A stretch of 12,641 nt of DNA. Origin: CAZCBN01 sp964496975. GTDB lineage: Bacteria; Planctomycetota; Phycisphaerae; Phycisphaerales; UBA1924. Both the position numbers and the translations under genes were made by a program. Location of the stretch: contig CAZCBN010000094.1 of the NCBI GenBank assembly GCA_964496975.1, forward strand, positions 1 through 12,641, written 5' to 3'. This document shows positions 5,214 through 12,641 of the stretch, in pieces. Under the pieces are notes generated by a model. It saw nothing but the letters and a program-made list of their open reading frames with translations. It had not been told where the DNA came from and did no database searches. The stretch's first letter is position 1. Each line of letters starts with the position of its first letter.

Positions 5214-6275
5214 TCACCCGTACCGCCGCACCAGCTCCACGATCTTCGGCTGGTTGCTCTCGATCCGCAGGCTGCGGCGGAGGGCGTCGATCGCTTCGCG
5301 CAGGGCCCGTTGGTCCTGCCGCTGCGTCCACAGGTACGTGTTGAGCCGGCACACGCCGATGCCGTTCCACGCGGGGTAGTGCAGCGGGTCCACCTCGGTG
5401 GCGCGGGCGAACGCGACCAGCGCCTCGTCGTACCGCTTCAGCCGGAAGAGCGCCGAGCCCAGCCGCTCGTACGCCACCGGGCTCGCCTGCGCACGCCCCG
5501 TGTCATACAGCCGCGTCAACTGCTGGAGCGTCGACGCCATCTCGCTGTACCGGCCCACCTCGCCCAGGCTCCCCGCCCAGTTCAGCAGCAGCTCCGCGTT
5601 GAGGTCCATCAGCTCCGCGGCCTGCTGGTATTCGATCACCGCCGCCTCGTGCTGCGCGAGCTGCGCATACACCGCGCCCAGGTTCACCCGCGCCGGACCG
5701 CTGCCGGGGTTCAGCCGCACCGCCCGCTCGGCGTACGGCCTCGCCTGCGCCGGCTCGCCCAGCGACAAGTACGTCGTCCCCAGGTTGAGGTTGGACTCAA
5801 AGTCATCCGGCCGGATCGAGAGCGCCCGCAGGTACGACCGCACCGCCTCGCTCGACCGGTCGAGCAGCTGCAGCGTCAGCGCGAGGCCGAACTGCGCGTC
5901 AAAGTTGCTGGGCTCCAGCTCCGTCGCCCGGCGGTAGCGCGTCTCGGCCGAGGTGTAGTCGCCCTTCTCCCGATAGATCGCGCCGGCCCCGAGATAGGCG
6001 ACGGTGAGGTTCGGGTTCTCCGCGATCGCGCGCTCAAACTCCGCGAGTGCCTCGTCGCTGATGCCCTGGGCCCGCAGTTGCTGCGCCCGGTCCACCGCGG
6101 TGGTCGGCATCGGCTGCTGCGCCTGCTGAGGCCGGTCAGGCCGGGGCGTGCCGTCGCTGCCGCAGCCGGCGAGGCCGACCGCCGCGAGGAGCATCGCGAC
6201 CCCCACAAGGCGGGGGCTTTCGCCGCGATGGTTCTGGAATCCCCTCTTTCGGTTGTGCCGTCGTGTCTTCCTCAT
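5214..6275 (-). CDS. TPR-repeat lipoprotein (353 aa)
   Basis: The product is a lipid-anchored tetratricopeptide-repeat protein, presumably a protein-interaction scaffold on the periplasmic side of a membrane; its partner is unknown. From the ATG at 6275 the N-terminus is a very basic leader, a hydrophobic stretch (about residues 23-36) and a lipobox ending LAGC with Cys38, then a Pro/Gln-rich linker. About eight TPR units follow from roughly residue 64 to the C-terminus, recognisable by the pattern A..Y...G....A...Y..A..L.P, for example GDYTSAETRYRRATELEP and RYDEALVAFARATEVDP. The start at 6275 is supported by AGGAG (6285-6281) 5 nt upstream; the frame remains open to 6323 but lacks such a site there. 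It lies 44 nt downstream of nfo on the same strand and is probably cotranscribed. The leader before the hydrophobic core is unusually long (about 22 residues). Confidence 0.85.
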   Translation of the reverse strand: MRKTRRHNRKRGFQNHRGESPRLVGVAMLLAAVGLAGCGSDGTPRPDRPQQAQQPMPTTAVDRAQQLRAQGISDEALAEFERAIAENPNLTVAYLGAGAIYREKGDYTSAETRYRRATELEPSNFDAQFGLALTLQLLDRSSEAVRSYLRALSIRPDDFESNLNLGTTYLSLGEPAQARPYAERAVRLNPGSGPARVNLGAVYAQLAQHEAAVIEYQQAAELMDLNAELLLNWAGSLGEVGRYSEMASTLQQLTRLYDTGRAQASPVAYERLGSALFRLKRYDEALVAFARATEVDPLHYPAWNGIGVCRLNTYLWTQRQDQRALREAIDALRRSLRIESNQPKIVELVRRYG

Positions 6276-6319
6276 CGCCGCTCCTATCGGCCCTCCGAGC
6301 GGCGGGCCGCGACGTCCGC

Positions 6320-7357
6320 TCACGGCCGCGATGTGGGGCGGCGCGGGCGGCGACGTGAACCACCCTGTTTCAGTGTCTTCTCTTCCCCGCCCGACGCACC
6401 CTTCCCGCCCGACTCACCTTCATCCGCCGAATCCGGCACCGCCGCTTCCAAAGCGTCGCTCGCCGCGAGCAGCCCGCGCAGGCGGCGGAGGTTGATCGTG
6501 TCGAACGGCCGGCCCTGCTCGTCGGTCCCCTTGGGGGTTTCCAGGATCTTGGGTACGGCGGCGAACTCCGGCCGGTTCACGAACGCCGCGAAGCCCGTGT
6601 CCCTCAGCGCGCGCCGCGGCCCGGGCGGTCGGCCGATGGTTCCCTCGCCGATGTGGGCGTGCAGGTCGCGGCGGCTGCCCAGCGCCGCCTTCGAGTCGTT
6701 GACGTGCAGCACGCGCACGTTCGCCAGGCCGCAGCGGGCGTGCAGCTCGTCGAGCACGGCCTCGGCGCCGCTCCGCGTCGACAGGTCGTACCCCGCGGCG
6801 TGCGCATGGCAGGTGTCGATGCAGAAGCCCACGCGGCCCGGCTCGCCCGTCGCCGCCACGATCCGGCCGCGGAGGTCGGCGAGTTCCTCCCACGTCTGTC
6901 CCAGCGTGCTGCCGCCGCCGACGGTGTTTTCCAGGCACGAAACAACCGTGCTGCCCGCGGTTTCCTTGAAGAGCCGGCCGTACGCGGCGGCGATGCGCGC
7001 CAGGCCGGTGTCGGCGTCGCTCGTCGTGCTGGAGCCCGGGTGGTGCACGAGGAACGGGATGCCGAGGGCCTGGCACCGCTCGATCTCGTCGCGCATCAGC
7101 GCGATGGACTTTTCCCACAGCGCGTCGTCGGGGCTCGCGAGGTTGATGAGATAGCTCGCGTGGCTCACCACGCGGCCCCGCCAGCCCAGCTCGTCAACCC
7201 GGGCGTGCCACGCCGCGACCACGCCCGGGTCCAGCGGCTTGGCCTTCCACTGCTGCTGGTTTTTCGTGAACACCTGCACGGTGTCCAGCCTCAGGGCCTG
7301 GGCCTCGTCGAGGGCGTTGACCATGCTGCCGGCGATGGACAGGTGAGAACCGAACAC
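6320..7357 (-). CDS. nfo: Endonuclease IV (deoxyribonuclease IV, AP endonuclease)
   Basis: Nfo cuts the backbone 5' of abasic sites and removes 3' blocking groups in base-excision repair. The protein is a TIM-barrel enzyme with a trinuclear zinc centre, and every expected metal ligand can be found: His66 (VVSHASYLINLA), His106 (LVHHPGS), Glu143 (CLENTVG), Asp181 and His184 (GFCIDTCHAHAAGYD), His218 (LHVNDSK), Asp231 and His233 (RRDLHAHIGEG), and Glu273 (PKILETPKG). The N-terminus GSHLSIAGS...VQVFTKNQQQW also matches the family. At 345 aa it is longer than E. coli Nfo (285 aa). The extra part is a C-terminal tail from about residue 303, first acidic and Gly/Ser-rich, then basic (SRRRPRRPTSRP). 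The start is a GTG at 7357 with no evident ribosome binding site, chosen because homology begins there. It is divergent from the short-chain dehydrogenase gene. Confidence 0.95.
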   Translation of the reverse strand: MFGSHLSIAGSMVNALDEAQALRLDTVQVFTKNQQQWKAKPLDPGVVAAWHARVDELGWRGRVVSHASYLINLASPDDALWEKSIALMRDEIERCQALGIPFLVHHPGSSTTSDADTGLARIAAAYGRLFKETAGSTVVSCLENTVGGGSTLGQTWEELADLRGRIVAATGEPGRVGFCIDTCHAHAAGYDLSTRSGAEAVLDELHARCGLANVRVLHVNDSKAALGSRRDLHAHIGEGTIGRPPGPRRALRDTGFAAFVNRPEFAAVPKILETPKGTDEQGRPFDTINLRRLRGLLAASDALEAAVPDSADEGESGGKGASGGEEKTLKQGGSRRRPRRPTSRP

Positions 7358-7434
7358 GCGATGAGGATACGCTGCGCCTCCCGCGGCGCACCGGGGCGTC
7401 TGCCCCCGCCGGCGCGGTTGAAAGGGGATCGGAG
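7358..7434. promoter_or_regulatory. Divergent intergenic region between nfo and the short-chain dehydrogenase gene
   Basis: These 77 nt must carry signals for both divergent genes. I see a small hairpin (ggggc/gcccc, 7393-7406, loop gtct) and, for the plus-strand gene, AAGGGG (7422-7426) 8 nt before its ATG. No clear -35/-10 pair is visible on either strand. Confidence 0.4.
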
Positions 7435-8271
7435 ATGACCCAACGCCCGCTCGAGGGCCGCGTCGTGTTGATCACCGGGGCGAGCGCCGGCATCGGCGCC
7501 GCGACGGCGCGCGAGTTCGCCCGCCAGGGTGCGAAGTTGATCCTGAACGCCCGCCGCGCCGAGCGGCTCAGCGAGCTGGAACGCGAGCTCGACGGCCCGC
7601 CGCCGATCGGCCAGGGCACCGAGACCGCCCACACCGTCGCGGGCGACTGCGCCGAGCCCGATGTGATCGACCGCATGCTCCAGTCCGCCGCGGACCACTT
7701 TCACCGGCACTCCTGCCTCGTCGTCGTGAACGCGGGCCGGGGCCTCGCGGGGAGCCTGCTGACGAGCGACATGCGGCACTGGGAAGAGATGGTGCAGACG
7801 AACTACATCGGCGCCGCCCGACTCATGCGCGCGGCGGCGACGCAGATGATCGCCGCCATCGGCCGCGCGGCGAAGGCCGCGGGCGTCGAGCCCACGGGCC
7901 CCGCCGGCCCCTGGCTCGAAAGGCCGCACGACATCGTCGTCATCGGCTCCACGGTGGGCAGGAACGTCAGCCCCTTCAGCAGCATGTACGGCTCGACCAA
8001 GTTTGCGCTGCACAGCCTCGTCGAGGCGCTGCGCCGCGAGGCGGGGCCCAAGGGCGTCCGCGTCACGCTTATCGCCCCGGGCGTCGTCGTCAGCGAGTTT
8101 CAACGCGTCGCGGGCTACACGGGCGAACTGGTCGACGGCTTCCAGGAAAAGTTCGGCCCGCTGCTCTCGCCGGAGGACGTGGCGCGCACCATCGCCTTCG
8201 TGTGCTCCCAGCCGCCGCACGTGCACGTGGGCGACATCGTGCTGCGCGCGACGCGGCAGGACTATCCGTAA
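7435..8271 (+). CDS. Short-chain dehydrogenase/reductase (SDR) family oxidoreductase
   Basis: A 278-aa classical SDR: a cytoplasmic NAD(P)-dependent oxidoreductase whose substrate cannot be told from sequence. The Rossmann cofactor motif TGASAGIG is at residues 14-21, NAG at 99-101, the structural Asn123 in QTNYIG, and the catalytic triad is Ser172 (VIGSTVG), Tyr185 and Lys189 (YGSTK). The post-catalytic APGVV segment is at 214-218. Arg40/Arg41 after the second strand (LILNARRAERL) suggests a preference for NADP, which is inference. A Gly/Pro-rich insert of about 20 residues (143-164) lies before the catalytic strand and is not usual in the family. The ATG at 7435 is preceded by AAGGGG at 8 nt. 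It is a single-gene unit, divergent from nfo and convergent with the next gene. Confidence 0.92.
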   Translation: MTQRPLEGRVVLITGASAGIGAATAREFARQGAKLILNARRAERLSELERELDGPPPIGQGTETAHTVAGDCAEPDVIDRMLQSAADHFHRHSCLVVVNAGRGLAGSLLTSDMRHWEEMVQTNYIGAARLMRAAATQMIAAIGRAAKAAGVEPTGPAGPWLERPHDIVVIGSTVGRNVSPFSSMYGSTKFALHSLVEALRREAGPKGVRVTLIAPGVVVSEFQRVAGYTGELVDGFQEKFGPLLSPEDVARTIAFVCSQPPHVHVGDIVLRATRQDYP

Positions 8272-8358
8272 GAAGGCCGCAGGCCGGAAGCACACCGCAG
8301 GCCGGGCACTCGCGGCGGCGGGCGATCGCGGGACGTCGACGCGGGTCGGCGCGGCGCA

Positions 8359-8829
8359 TCACGCCGGGCCTTCGCCGCCCGCGAGGCGCGTGACGCCCTC
8401 GGCCCAGCGCCGGTACTCCGCGGCCCGCCTCGCCCGCAGGGGCAAAGCGTCGGTCCCCGCGACAGACGCCGACGCCGCGTGCAGCGCCGCCGCCCACGCG
8501 GCGAGGCGCGACGCGAACGCCTCGTCCCCGCCCGGCGCGTCGCTCAGGCGCTTGAGCTCCAGGTAGAGCGTCTCCGCCGCCCCGCGGCACACCGGGTCAT
8601 CCGCCGCGCGGTGGCGGCGGCCCACGATGCGACGCATCCGGCCCAAAATGCTCCGAAGCGTCTGCGCCCGCGACCGCTTCGCGCTTGGGGGCCCGATGGG
8701 GCCGAAGGGGTCGTCCGGGTCGTGCAGGGCCTGCGGGTCCAGGCGGGGCGTCGCGGCGGCGGCGGGGCGCAATGAAAAACGCCGCGGGGCGCTGGGCCTC
8801 CGCGGCGGGGTGGTCGGGTCGTCGCGCAT
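8359..8829 (-). CDS. Hypothetical protein (156 aa) downstream of glutamate dehydrogenase
   Basis: No family is recognised. The N-terminal half is Pro/Arg-rich and probably disordered (PTTPPRRPSAPRRFSLRP, then DPDDPFGPIGPP). The C-terminal half looks helical (AAETLYLELKRLSDAPGG, FASRLAAWAAALHAA, RRAAEYRRWAEGVTRLAGG). There is no signal peptide or membrane span. The ATG at 8829 is given as start; an in-frame GTG at 8862 would begin 4 nt after the stop of the dehydrogenase gene. Neither has a clear ribosome binding site. Codons are G/C-ending, as in true genes here, and the tight spacing suggests cotranscription with the dehydrogenase. It ends 87 nt from the convergent SDR gene; that gap contains an 11-bp direct repeat (ccgcaggccgg at 8277 and 8295) and no obvious terminator. 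Confidence 0.6.
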   Translation of the reverse strand: MRDDPTTPPRRPSAPRRFSLRPAAAATPRLDPQALHDPDDPFGPIGPPSAKRSRAQTLRSILGRMRRIVGRRHRAADDPVCRGAAETLYLELKRLSDAPGGDEAFASRLAAWAAALHAASASVAGTDALPLRARRAAEYRRWAEGVTRLAGGEGPA

Positions 8830-8866
8830 GCGGTCGTGCGTCAAGGCCGGTCGCGGCGGCACGGGC

Positions 8867-10282
8867 TCACGGGAAGATGCCGCGGAGCGTGTACACCTTG
8901 CCGATGTGGTCGAGCGCGGCGGCGTACGCCGCGGTGCGCAGATCGCAGCCGTACCGCTCGCGGGCGGCCATGGTGCGGCGTGCGGCGACGCACATGTGGC
9001 GGTTCAGCTCGCGGTCGACGTGCGTGGCGTCCCACGTCACGCTGGCCTTGTTCTGGAGCCACTCGAAGTACGACACGGTGACGCCGCCCGAGTTGGCGAG
9101 AATGGCGGGGATGATCTCGATGCCGCGGCTCGAAAGGACGCGGTCGCCCGCGGGGGTGCAGGGGGCGTTGGCGGCCTCGGCCATCACCTTGCACTGCACC
9201 ATCTGGGCCTGCTTGGGCTTCACCATCTGCTCGAGCGCGCCGGGGATGAAGACCTCGCAGGGCGTGCTGTAGAACTCGTCCTCGGTGATGCGCTCGGCGC
9301 CCTTGGCCGAGGCGTTGCCCGACTGCGTGGCGGTCGGCAGCTTCTCGAAGCCGCCGATGCCGCCGTGCTGCTCGCTGTAGCGGGCGAGGGCGTGGCAGTC
9401 GATGCCGTTGTCGTTGCGGACGGCGCCGGTGTGGTCCATCACCGCGACGACCTTCGCGCCCATGTCCTGCAGGATGCGGCCGCCCCAGCTGTTCACGTTG
9501 CCGAAGCCCAGCAGGATGATGCGCATCCCCTGCACCGGGATGCCCACGCCAGGCAGCATCTCGGCGAGCACGTCGGCGACGCCCTGGCCCGTCGCCTTGT
9601 CACGGCCCGCCGAGCCGCCGAACTCGACGGGCTTGCCGGTGACGACGCGCATCGCGTCCACGGCCTTGCTCTCGCTGCCCATCATGTAGGTGTCGGCCAT
9701 CCAGGCCATGGTCTGCGCGTTGGTGCCGACGTCGGGCGCGGGGATGTCGTAGTCGGGGCCGATGATGTGGGCGATGGCGCTCGTGAAGCGGCGGGTCACG
9801 CGCTCGATCTCGCCGGGGCTCAGCTCGCGCGGGTTGCACTTCACGCCGCCCTTGCCGCCGCCGTAGGGCAGGCGCACGAGCGCGGTCTTCATGGTCATCA
9901 GCAGGGCGAGGGCCTTCACGTCGTCCAGGTGCACGTCCGGGTGGTAGCGGATGCCGCCCTTGTAGGGGCCGAGCGCGTTGTTGTGCTGCACGCGGTAGCC
10001 CTTGAAGAGCTTGTGGTGCCCGTTGTCCATCCGCACGGGGAAGTGCACCATGCACTCGTTCTTCGGCTGCGCGAGGATGATGCGGACCCGGTGCTTCAGG
10101 TCGATCATCTCCGCCGCCTTCAGCATCACCGCGACGGTCTGAAGGTACAGGTTGTCCGGGTCGGTCGGGAAGCCCAGCTCGTCAAACACCGGGTCGCGGT
10201 GGAAGGCGTTCGCCTCCTCCGAAACGGCGGCGGTGATCGGGTCTCGGGCGGTGCTGTGGCTGGCGGGCGTCACGGTCGTCAT
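8867..10282 (-). CDS. gdhA: Glutamate dehydrogenase (Glu/Leu/Phe/Val dehydrogenase family)
   Basis: The enzyme interconverts glutamate with 2-oxoglutarate and ammonia using NAD(P) in the cytoplasm. The 471-aa product has the family's substrate domain, with GPYKGGIRYHP (residues 105-115), Lys132 in TMKTA, the catalytic lysine Lys144 in YGGGKGGV, and the conserved Asp184 in PAPDVGTN. The nucleotide-binding domain has GFGNVNSWGG (259-268). Near the C-terminus, ILANSGGVTVSYFEW (394-408) is diagnostic. The dinucleotide loop reads GNVN where most members have GNVG, and the usual EGAN(G/N)P appears as EAANAP (369-374). A segment around 300-335 (EKLPTATQSGNASAKGAERI) is longer than in the compact bacterial enzymes. 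The ATG at 10282 is chosen over an upstream frame extension to 10405, which has no family similarity; GGAAAGG lies 10 nt before it. Glu rather than Leu/Phe/Val specificity is inferred. Confidence 0.93.
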   Translation of the reverse strand: MTTVTPASHSTARDPITAAVSEEANAFHRDPVFDELGFPTDPDNLYLQTVAVMLKAAEMIDLKHRVRIILAQPKNECMVHFPVRMDNGHHKLFKGYRVQHNNALGPYKGGIRYHPDVHLDDVKALALLMTMKTALVRLPYGGGKGGVKCNPRELSPGEIERVTRRFTSAIAHIIGPDYDIPAPDVGTNAQTMAWMADTYMMGSESKAVDAMRVVTGKPVEFGGSAGRDKATGQGVADVLAEMLPGVGIPVQGMRIILLGFGNVNSWGGRILQDMGAKVVAVMDHTGAVRNDNGIDCHALARYSEQHGGIGGFEKLPTATQSGNASAKGAERITEDEFYSTPCEVFIPGALEQMVKPKQAQMVQCKVMAEAANAPCTPAGDRVLSSRGIEIIPAILANSGGVTVSYFEWLQNKASVTWDATHVDRELNRHMCVAARRTMAARERYGCDLRTAAYAAALDHIGKVYTLRGIFP

Positions 10283-10578
10283 AAACAACGGGCCTTTCCC
10301 TGGACACGGGCGTTGAACCCCGACTCGCTGGGGCGTTCCGGCGGCGCGGCCGGCTGCTCTGCTGCATCGTGGCGGTTCTGATCGGCTGAATCCACCCCGG
10401 GGCACCGCACAGGCCCCGCTACACCGCGCCGCCCGGGAACACCCCCGGGTCGCCGCGGCGACCGTCGGCTGCGCGCGCCGACGCTGTGGGGCTCAGCGTA
10501 GGCCGCGACGGAAGCGTTTTCATCAACCCCACCCCGCCCACACCCCTCCGCCGCCCCAACCCGGGGCGATAATCGGGC
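10283..10578. promoter_or_regulatory. Divergent intergenic region between glutamate dehydrogenase and the receiver-like gene
   Basis: About 300 nt without an ORF of coding character. For the plus-strand gene, GATAAT (10568-10573) lies only 5 nt before the GTG start, a position that fits a -10 element of a leaderless transcript; no matching -35 is visible. A short T-run (tttt, within 10516-10520) stands out in the GC-rich context. Nothing convincing was found for the dehydrogenase promoter. Confidence 0.35.
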
Positions 10579-10971
10579 GTGATCCTCTACTCCGCCGCCG
10601 ACCTGCTCTGGGCCACGCGCATCAAGTCGACCGCCGACGCCATCGGCGTCCCCTGCCGCCCGGTCCGCGACCGCGGCATGCTGGAGGCCCGCCTCGCCGA
10701 CAGCGACGTCCGCGGCGTCTTGCTCGACCTCGAAGCCCCGGACCGTGCTTGGGAGCTGCTCTCCCTCCTCCGCGGGCCGGCGGCCTTGCCCGGGGCGGAG
10801 CGGGTGGCCCGGGTTGTCTGCTGGGGCCCGCACGTGGCGACCGATCTCTTCGCCCGCAGCCGCGACCTGGGCGCCGACGCCGTCCTCACCCGCGGGGCCT
10901 TCTCGAACCAGTTACCGGACCTTCTCATGAGCCTCCACGCCGGCGAGGGTCCCCGCCCGATCGGTGTTTGA
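10579..10971 (+). CDS. Small protein resembling a degenerate response-regulator receiver domain (130 aa)
   Basis: The fold pattern is that of a stand-alone receiver: strand MILYSAADLL, helix, strand VRGVLLDLEAPD with Asp50 at the phospho-acceptor position, strand ARVVCWGPHV, and ARSRDLGADAVLTRGAFSNQL, which matches the usual GAxxYLxKPF end. Several key residues are missing: the N-terminal acidic pair is SAAD, the Thr/Ser before the fourth helix is not evident (CWGPH), and the invariant Lys is Arg105. It is therefore probably not phosphorylated in the normal way and may act as a binding or regulatory domain. The start is GTG (10579) with no clear ribosome binding site. The gene lies upstream of rpsA on the same strand but 364 nt away. 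Family assignment is by pattern and only moderately secure; the gene itself is likely real from codon use. Confidence 0.65.
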   Translation: MILYSAADLLWATRIKSTADAIGVPCRPVRDRGMLEARLADSDVRGVLLDLEAPDRAWELLSLLRGPAALPGAERVARVVCWGPHVATDLFARSRDLGADAVLTRGAFSNQLPDLLMSLHAGEGPRPIGV

Positions 10972-11335
10972 ACGGGCAACGCGCCAACCGGTTGGTCGCC
11001 ACGCATCGGCCGGCCTAACATCAAGGCTCAGGCCGGGGCCGCAAGTGGGCCGCCGTGGTGGCGGCCGGCGGTGGTAGATGTGGCCCTCGAAGCGCCCGAA
11101 CTGGGCCGATGAGCATGGTTGGCGATTCTCGCCCGCCGCGCCCGTCGTGCCGACGCGGGATCGCGACCCTTCCCGGCCGGGTGGCGTGAGCGTCGGTGGA
11201 ATGTTTTCCCGCGTGCTGCAACGGCCTGTTTGAGCCGAGCCCGGTGCGCCCGTCCGCGGTTGATGCGGGGGGCGGGGCTGTGGCTGTCTCAACAGGTCGT
11301 CGGGCCCCCGGGCGAGCGACCAAGGAACCGTGGAC
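10972..11335 (+). promoter_or_regulatory. rpsA upstream region with inverted repeats
   Basis: No coding sequence is evident in these 364 nt. A 12-bp perfect palindrome (ccaaccggttgg, 10984-10995) lies 13 nt after the stop of the receiver-like gene. A perfect 7-bp hairpin (ggccgcc/ggcggcc, 11048-11066, loop gtggt) follows. Neither has a U-tract, so neither is a standard terminator; they may end the upstream transcript or form part of the S1 mRNA leader. S1 synthesis is autoregulated at its leader in E. coli, but no such element can be identified here. AAGGA (11322-11326) lies 9 nt before the rpsA ATG. Confidence 0.4.
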
Positions 11336-12641
11336 ATGATCGATGAGATGCTGATCGCGTCGCTGGGCATGATGGACGACGAGGCGCAGGAGATGCTCGG
11401 CGCCGAGTTTGCCCTCGACACCGGCATGGACGCCCTGCTGGGCGATCAGGTCACGGGGCTCGCCCCGGGCCGGCTGATCAAGGGCCGCGTCATCGGCCTC
11501 GCGGGCGACGACGTCGTCGTCGACGTGGGCCTGAAGAGCGAGGGCCTCATCCCCAAGGAAGAGTTCGGGGAAGACCTCGCCAACGTCAAGATCGGCGACA
11601 AGATCGACGTCCTCCTCGAGAGCCTCGAGGGCGACAGCGGCCTGATCCAGCTCAGCAAGCGCAAGGCCGACCGCCAGCTCGCCTGGCAGCGCATCGTCGA
11701 CACCACCAAGGAGGGTGACCCCGTCGAGGGCACCTGCATGCGGAAGATCAAGGGCGGCCTGCTCGTCGACATCGGCGTGCCGGTCTTCCTGCCCGCGAGC
11801 CAGGTCGACATCCGCCGCCCCCACGAGATCGGCGACTTCATCGGCCGCAAGGTCCGCGCCGAGATCCTGAAGATCGACCTCGAACGCCGCAACATCGTCA
11901 TCAGCCGCCGCAAGCTCATCGAGAAGGAACGCGACCAGGCCAAGCGCCGCCTGCTCGAGACCCTGCACGAGGGCCAGCTCGTCACCGGCACCGTCAAGAA
12001 CATCGCCGACTTCGGCGCCTTCGTTGACCTCGGCGGCATCGACGGCCTGCTGCACATCACCGACATGTCGTGGGGCCGCGTGAACCACCCGAGCGAGGTG
12101 GTCCGCATCGACCAGAAGATCGAGGTCAAGGTCCTCAACATCGACCGCGAGAAGGAAAAGATCGCCCTGGGCCTGAAGCAGAAGGAAGCCAGCCCCTGGG
12201 AGGAGATCGAGGCCAAGTACCCCGTCGGCAGCCGCGTCTCGGGCGAGGTTGTCAACATCATGTCGTACGGCGCGTTCGTGCGGCTCGAGGACGGCATCGA
12301 GGGCCTGGTCCACATCTCCGAGATGTCCTGGACCCGCCGCGTCAACCACCCGAGCGAGCTGGTCAAGCCCGGCGACGCCGTCGAGGTCGTCGTCCTCGAC
12401 ATCGACAAGAACAAGCAGGAAATCAGCCTCGGCATGAAGCAGATCGAGGTGAACCCCTGGGAGCTCGTCAGCGAGAAGTACCCCCCGGGCACCATCATCG
12501 AGGGCGAGGTCCGCAACCTCGCCAACTACGGCGCCTTCGTCGAGATCGAGCCCGGCATCGACGGGCTCCTCCACGTCGGCGACATCTCCTGGACCAAGAA
12601 GGTCACGCACCCCAACGAGGTCCTCAAGAAGGGCGACACCG
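11336..12641 (+). CDS. rpsA: 30S ribosomal protein S1 (partial, runs off the window edge)
   Basis: S1 binds mRNA on the small ribosomal subunit and helps initiate translation. The first 435 residues are present. After an acidic N-terminal leader of about 44 residues come successive S1 (OB-fold) domains: about 45-109, 128-193, 213-282, 298-368, and a fifth beginning at 385 and cut by the window end. The later domains carry the typical signatures: GTVKNIADFGAFVDLGG with GLLHITDMSW, GEVVNIMSYGAFVRLEDG with GLVHISEMSW, and GEVRNLANYGAFVEIEPG with GLLHVGDISW. The first two are the more divergent, ribosome-binding type. The ATG at 11336 has AAGGA at 9 nt. The reading frame is open to the last base; the family norm would place roughly one more domain beyond the edge. 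Confidence 0.97.
   Translation, partial: MIDEMLIASLGMMDDEAQEMLGAEFALDTGMDALLGDQVTGLAPGRLIKGRVIGLAGDDVVVDVGLKSEGLIPKEEFGEDLANVKIGDKIDVLLESLEGDSGLIQLSKRKADRQLAWQRIVDTTKEGDPVEGTCMRKIKGGLLVDIGVPVFLPASQVDIRRPHEIGDFIGRKVRAEILKIDLERRNIVISRRKLIEKERDQAKRRLLETLHEGQLVTGTVKNIADFGAFVDLGGIDGLLHITDMSWGRVNHPSEVVRIDQKIEVKVLNIDREKEKIALGLKQKEASPWEEIEAKYPVGSRVSGEVVNIMSYGAFVRLEDGIEGLVHISEMSWTRRVNHPSELVKPGDAVEVVVLDIDKNKQEISLGMKQIEVNPWELVSEKYPPGTIIEGEVRNLANYGAFVEIEPGIDGLLHVGDISWTKKVTHPNEVLKKGDT

Noticed and set aside
5109..7154. Long plus-strand open frame (681 codons)
   Set aside because: It runs antisense through the TPR lipoprotein and nfo genes, both of which have clear family signatures on the minus strand.
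8627..10381. Long plus-strand open frame (584 codons)
   Set aside because: It is antisense to glutamate dehydrogenase; His/Val/Ala/Asp-rich translation without any motif.
11021..12610. Long minus-strand open frame (529 codons)
   Set aside because: It is antisense to the S1 gene; its Asp/Ala/Leu/Val-rich translation is the mirror of G/C-ending codons, and the sense strand has unmistakable S1 domains.
1..12641. CRISPR array or tRNA genes
   Set aside because: No regularly spaced short repeats, and no cloverleaf with GGTTCRANTCC-type T-loop was recognised by eye on either strand.

Overview
The window is a high-GC bacterial chromosome segment. Codons in the recognisable genes end almost only in G or C. 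The gene set (FtsH, ribosomal protein S1, an Nfo-type endonuclease IV, a hexameric-type glutamate dehydrogenase, a TPR lipoprotein and a membrane protein with two CPxC zinc ribbons) and the style of the sequences suggest a planctomycete, probably of the Phycisphaerae. This assignment is inference; no rRNA or other decisive marker is present.

Layout. Positions 1-428 (minus) hold the N-terminal part of ftsH, cut by the window edge. Positions 429-882 contain no gene. Positions 883-2616 (minus) hold a tight operon: queF, then a two-zinc-ribbon membrane protein, then an 86-aa protein whose start overlaps the preceding stop as ATGA, then a GC hairpin that looks like a terminator. Positions 2617-5213 form an accessory patch. 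It contains two fragments resembling the RHS-repeat-associated core (2715-3002 and 4929-5122, about 90% identical over 162 bp), two copies of a 69-bp piece of queF (2512-2580 inside the gene and 3932-4000 as an orphan), a palindromic element (4018-4079), and AT-richer ORFs with no recognisable family (3110-3889, 4444-4548, 4529-4807). Positions 5214-7357 (minus) hold nfo followed by a TPR lipoprotein. Positions 7435-8271 (plus) hold a short-chain dehydrogenase, divergent from nfo. Positions 8359-10282 (minus) hold glutamate dehydrogenase followed by a small unknown gene. Positions 10579-10971 (plus) hold a degenerate receiver-like protein. Positions 11336 to the end (plus) hold rpsA, cut by the window edge, behind a 364-nt leader with hairpins.

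Functionally most of the window is housekeeping: membrane proteolysis, queuosine synthesis, base-excision repair, glutamate metabolism and translation. The most interesting part is the accessory patch. Its repeats alternate as queF-fragment, RHS-fragment, queF-fragment, RHS-fragment, with foreign-looking ORFs between them. The simplest reading is a decayed RHS polymorphic-toxin locus, duplicated or recombined next to queF, which left orphan genes that may be immunity genes. This reading rests on motif resemblance and gene layout, not on database matches.
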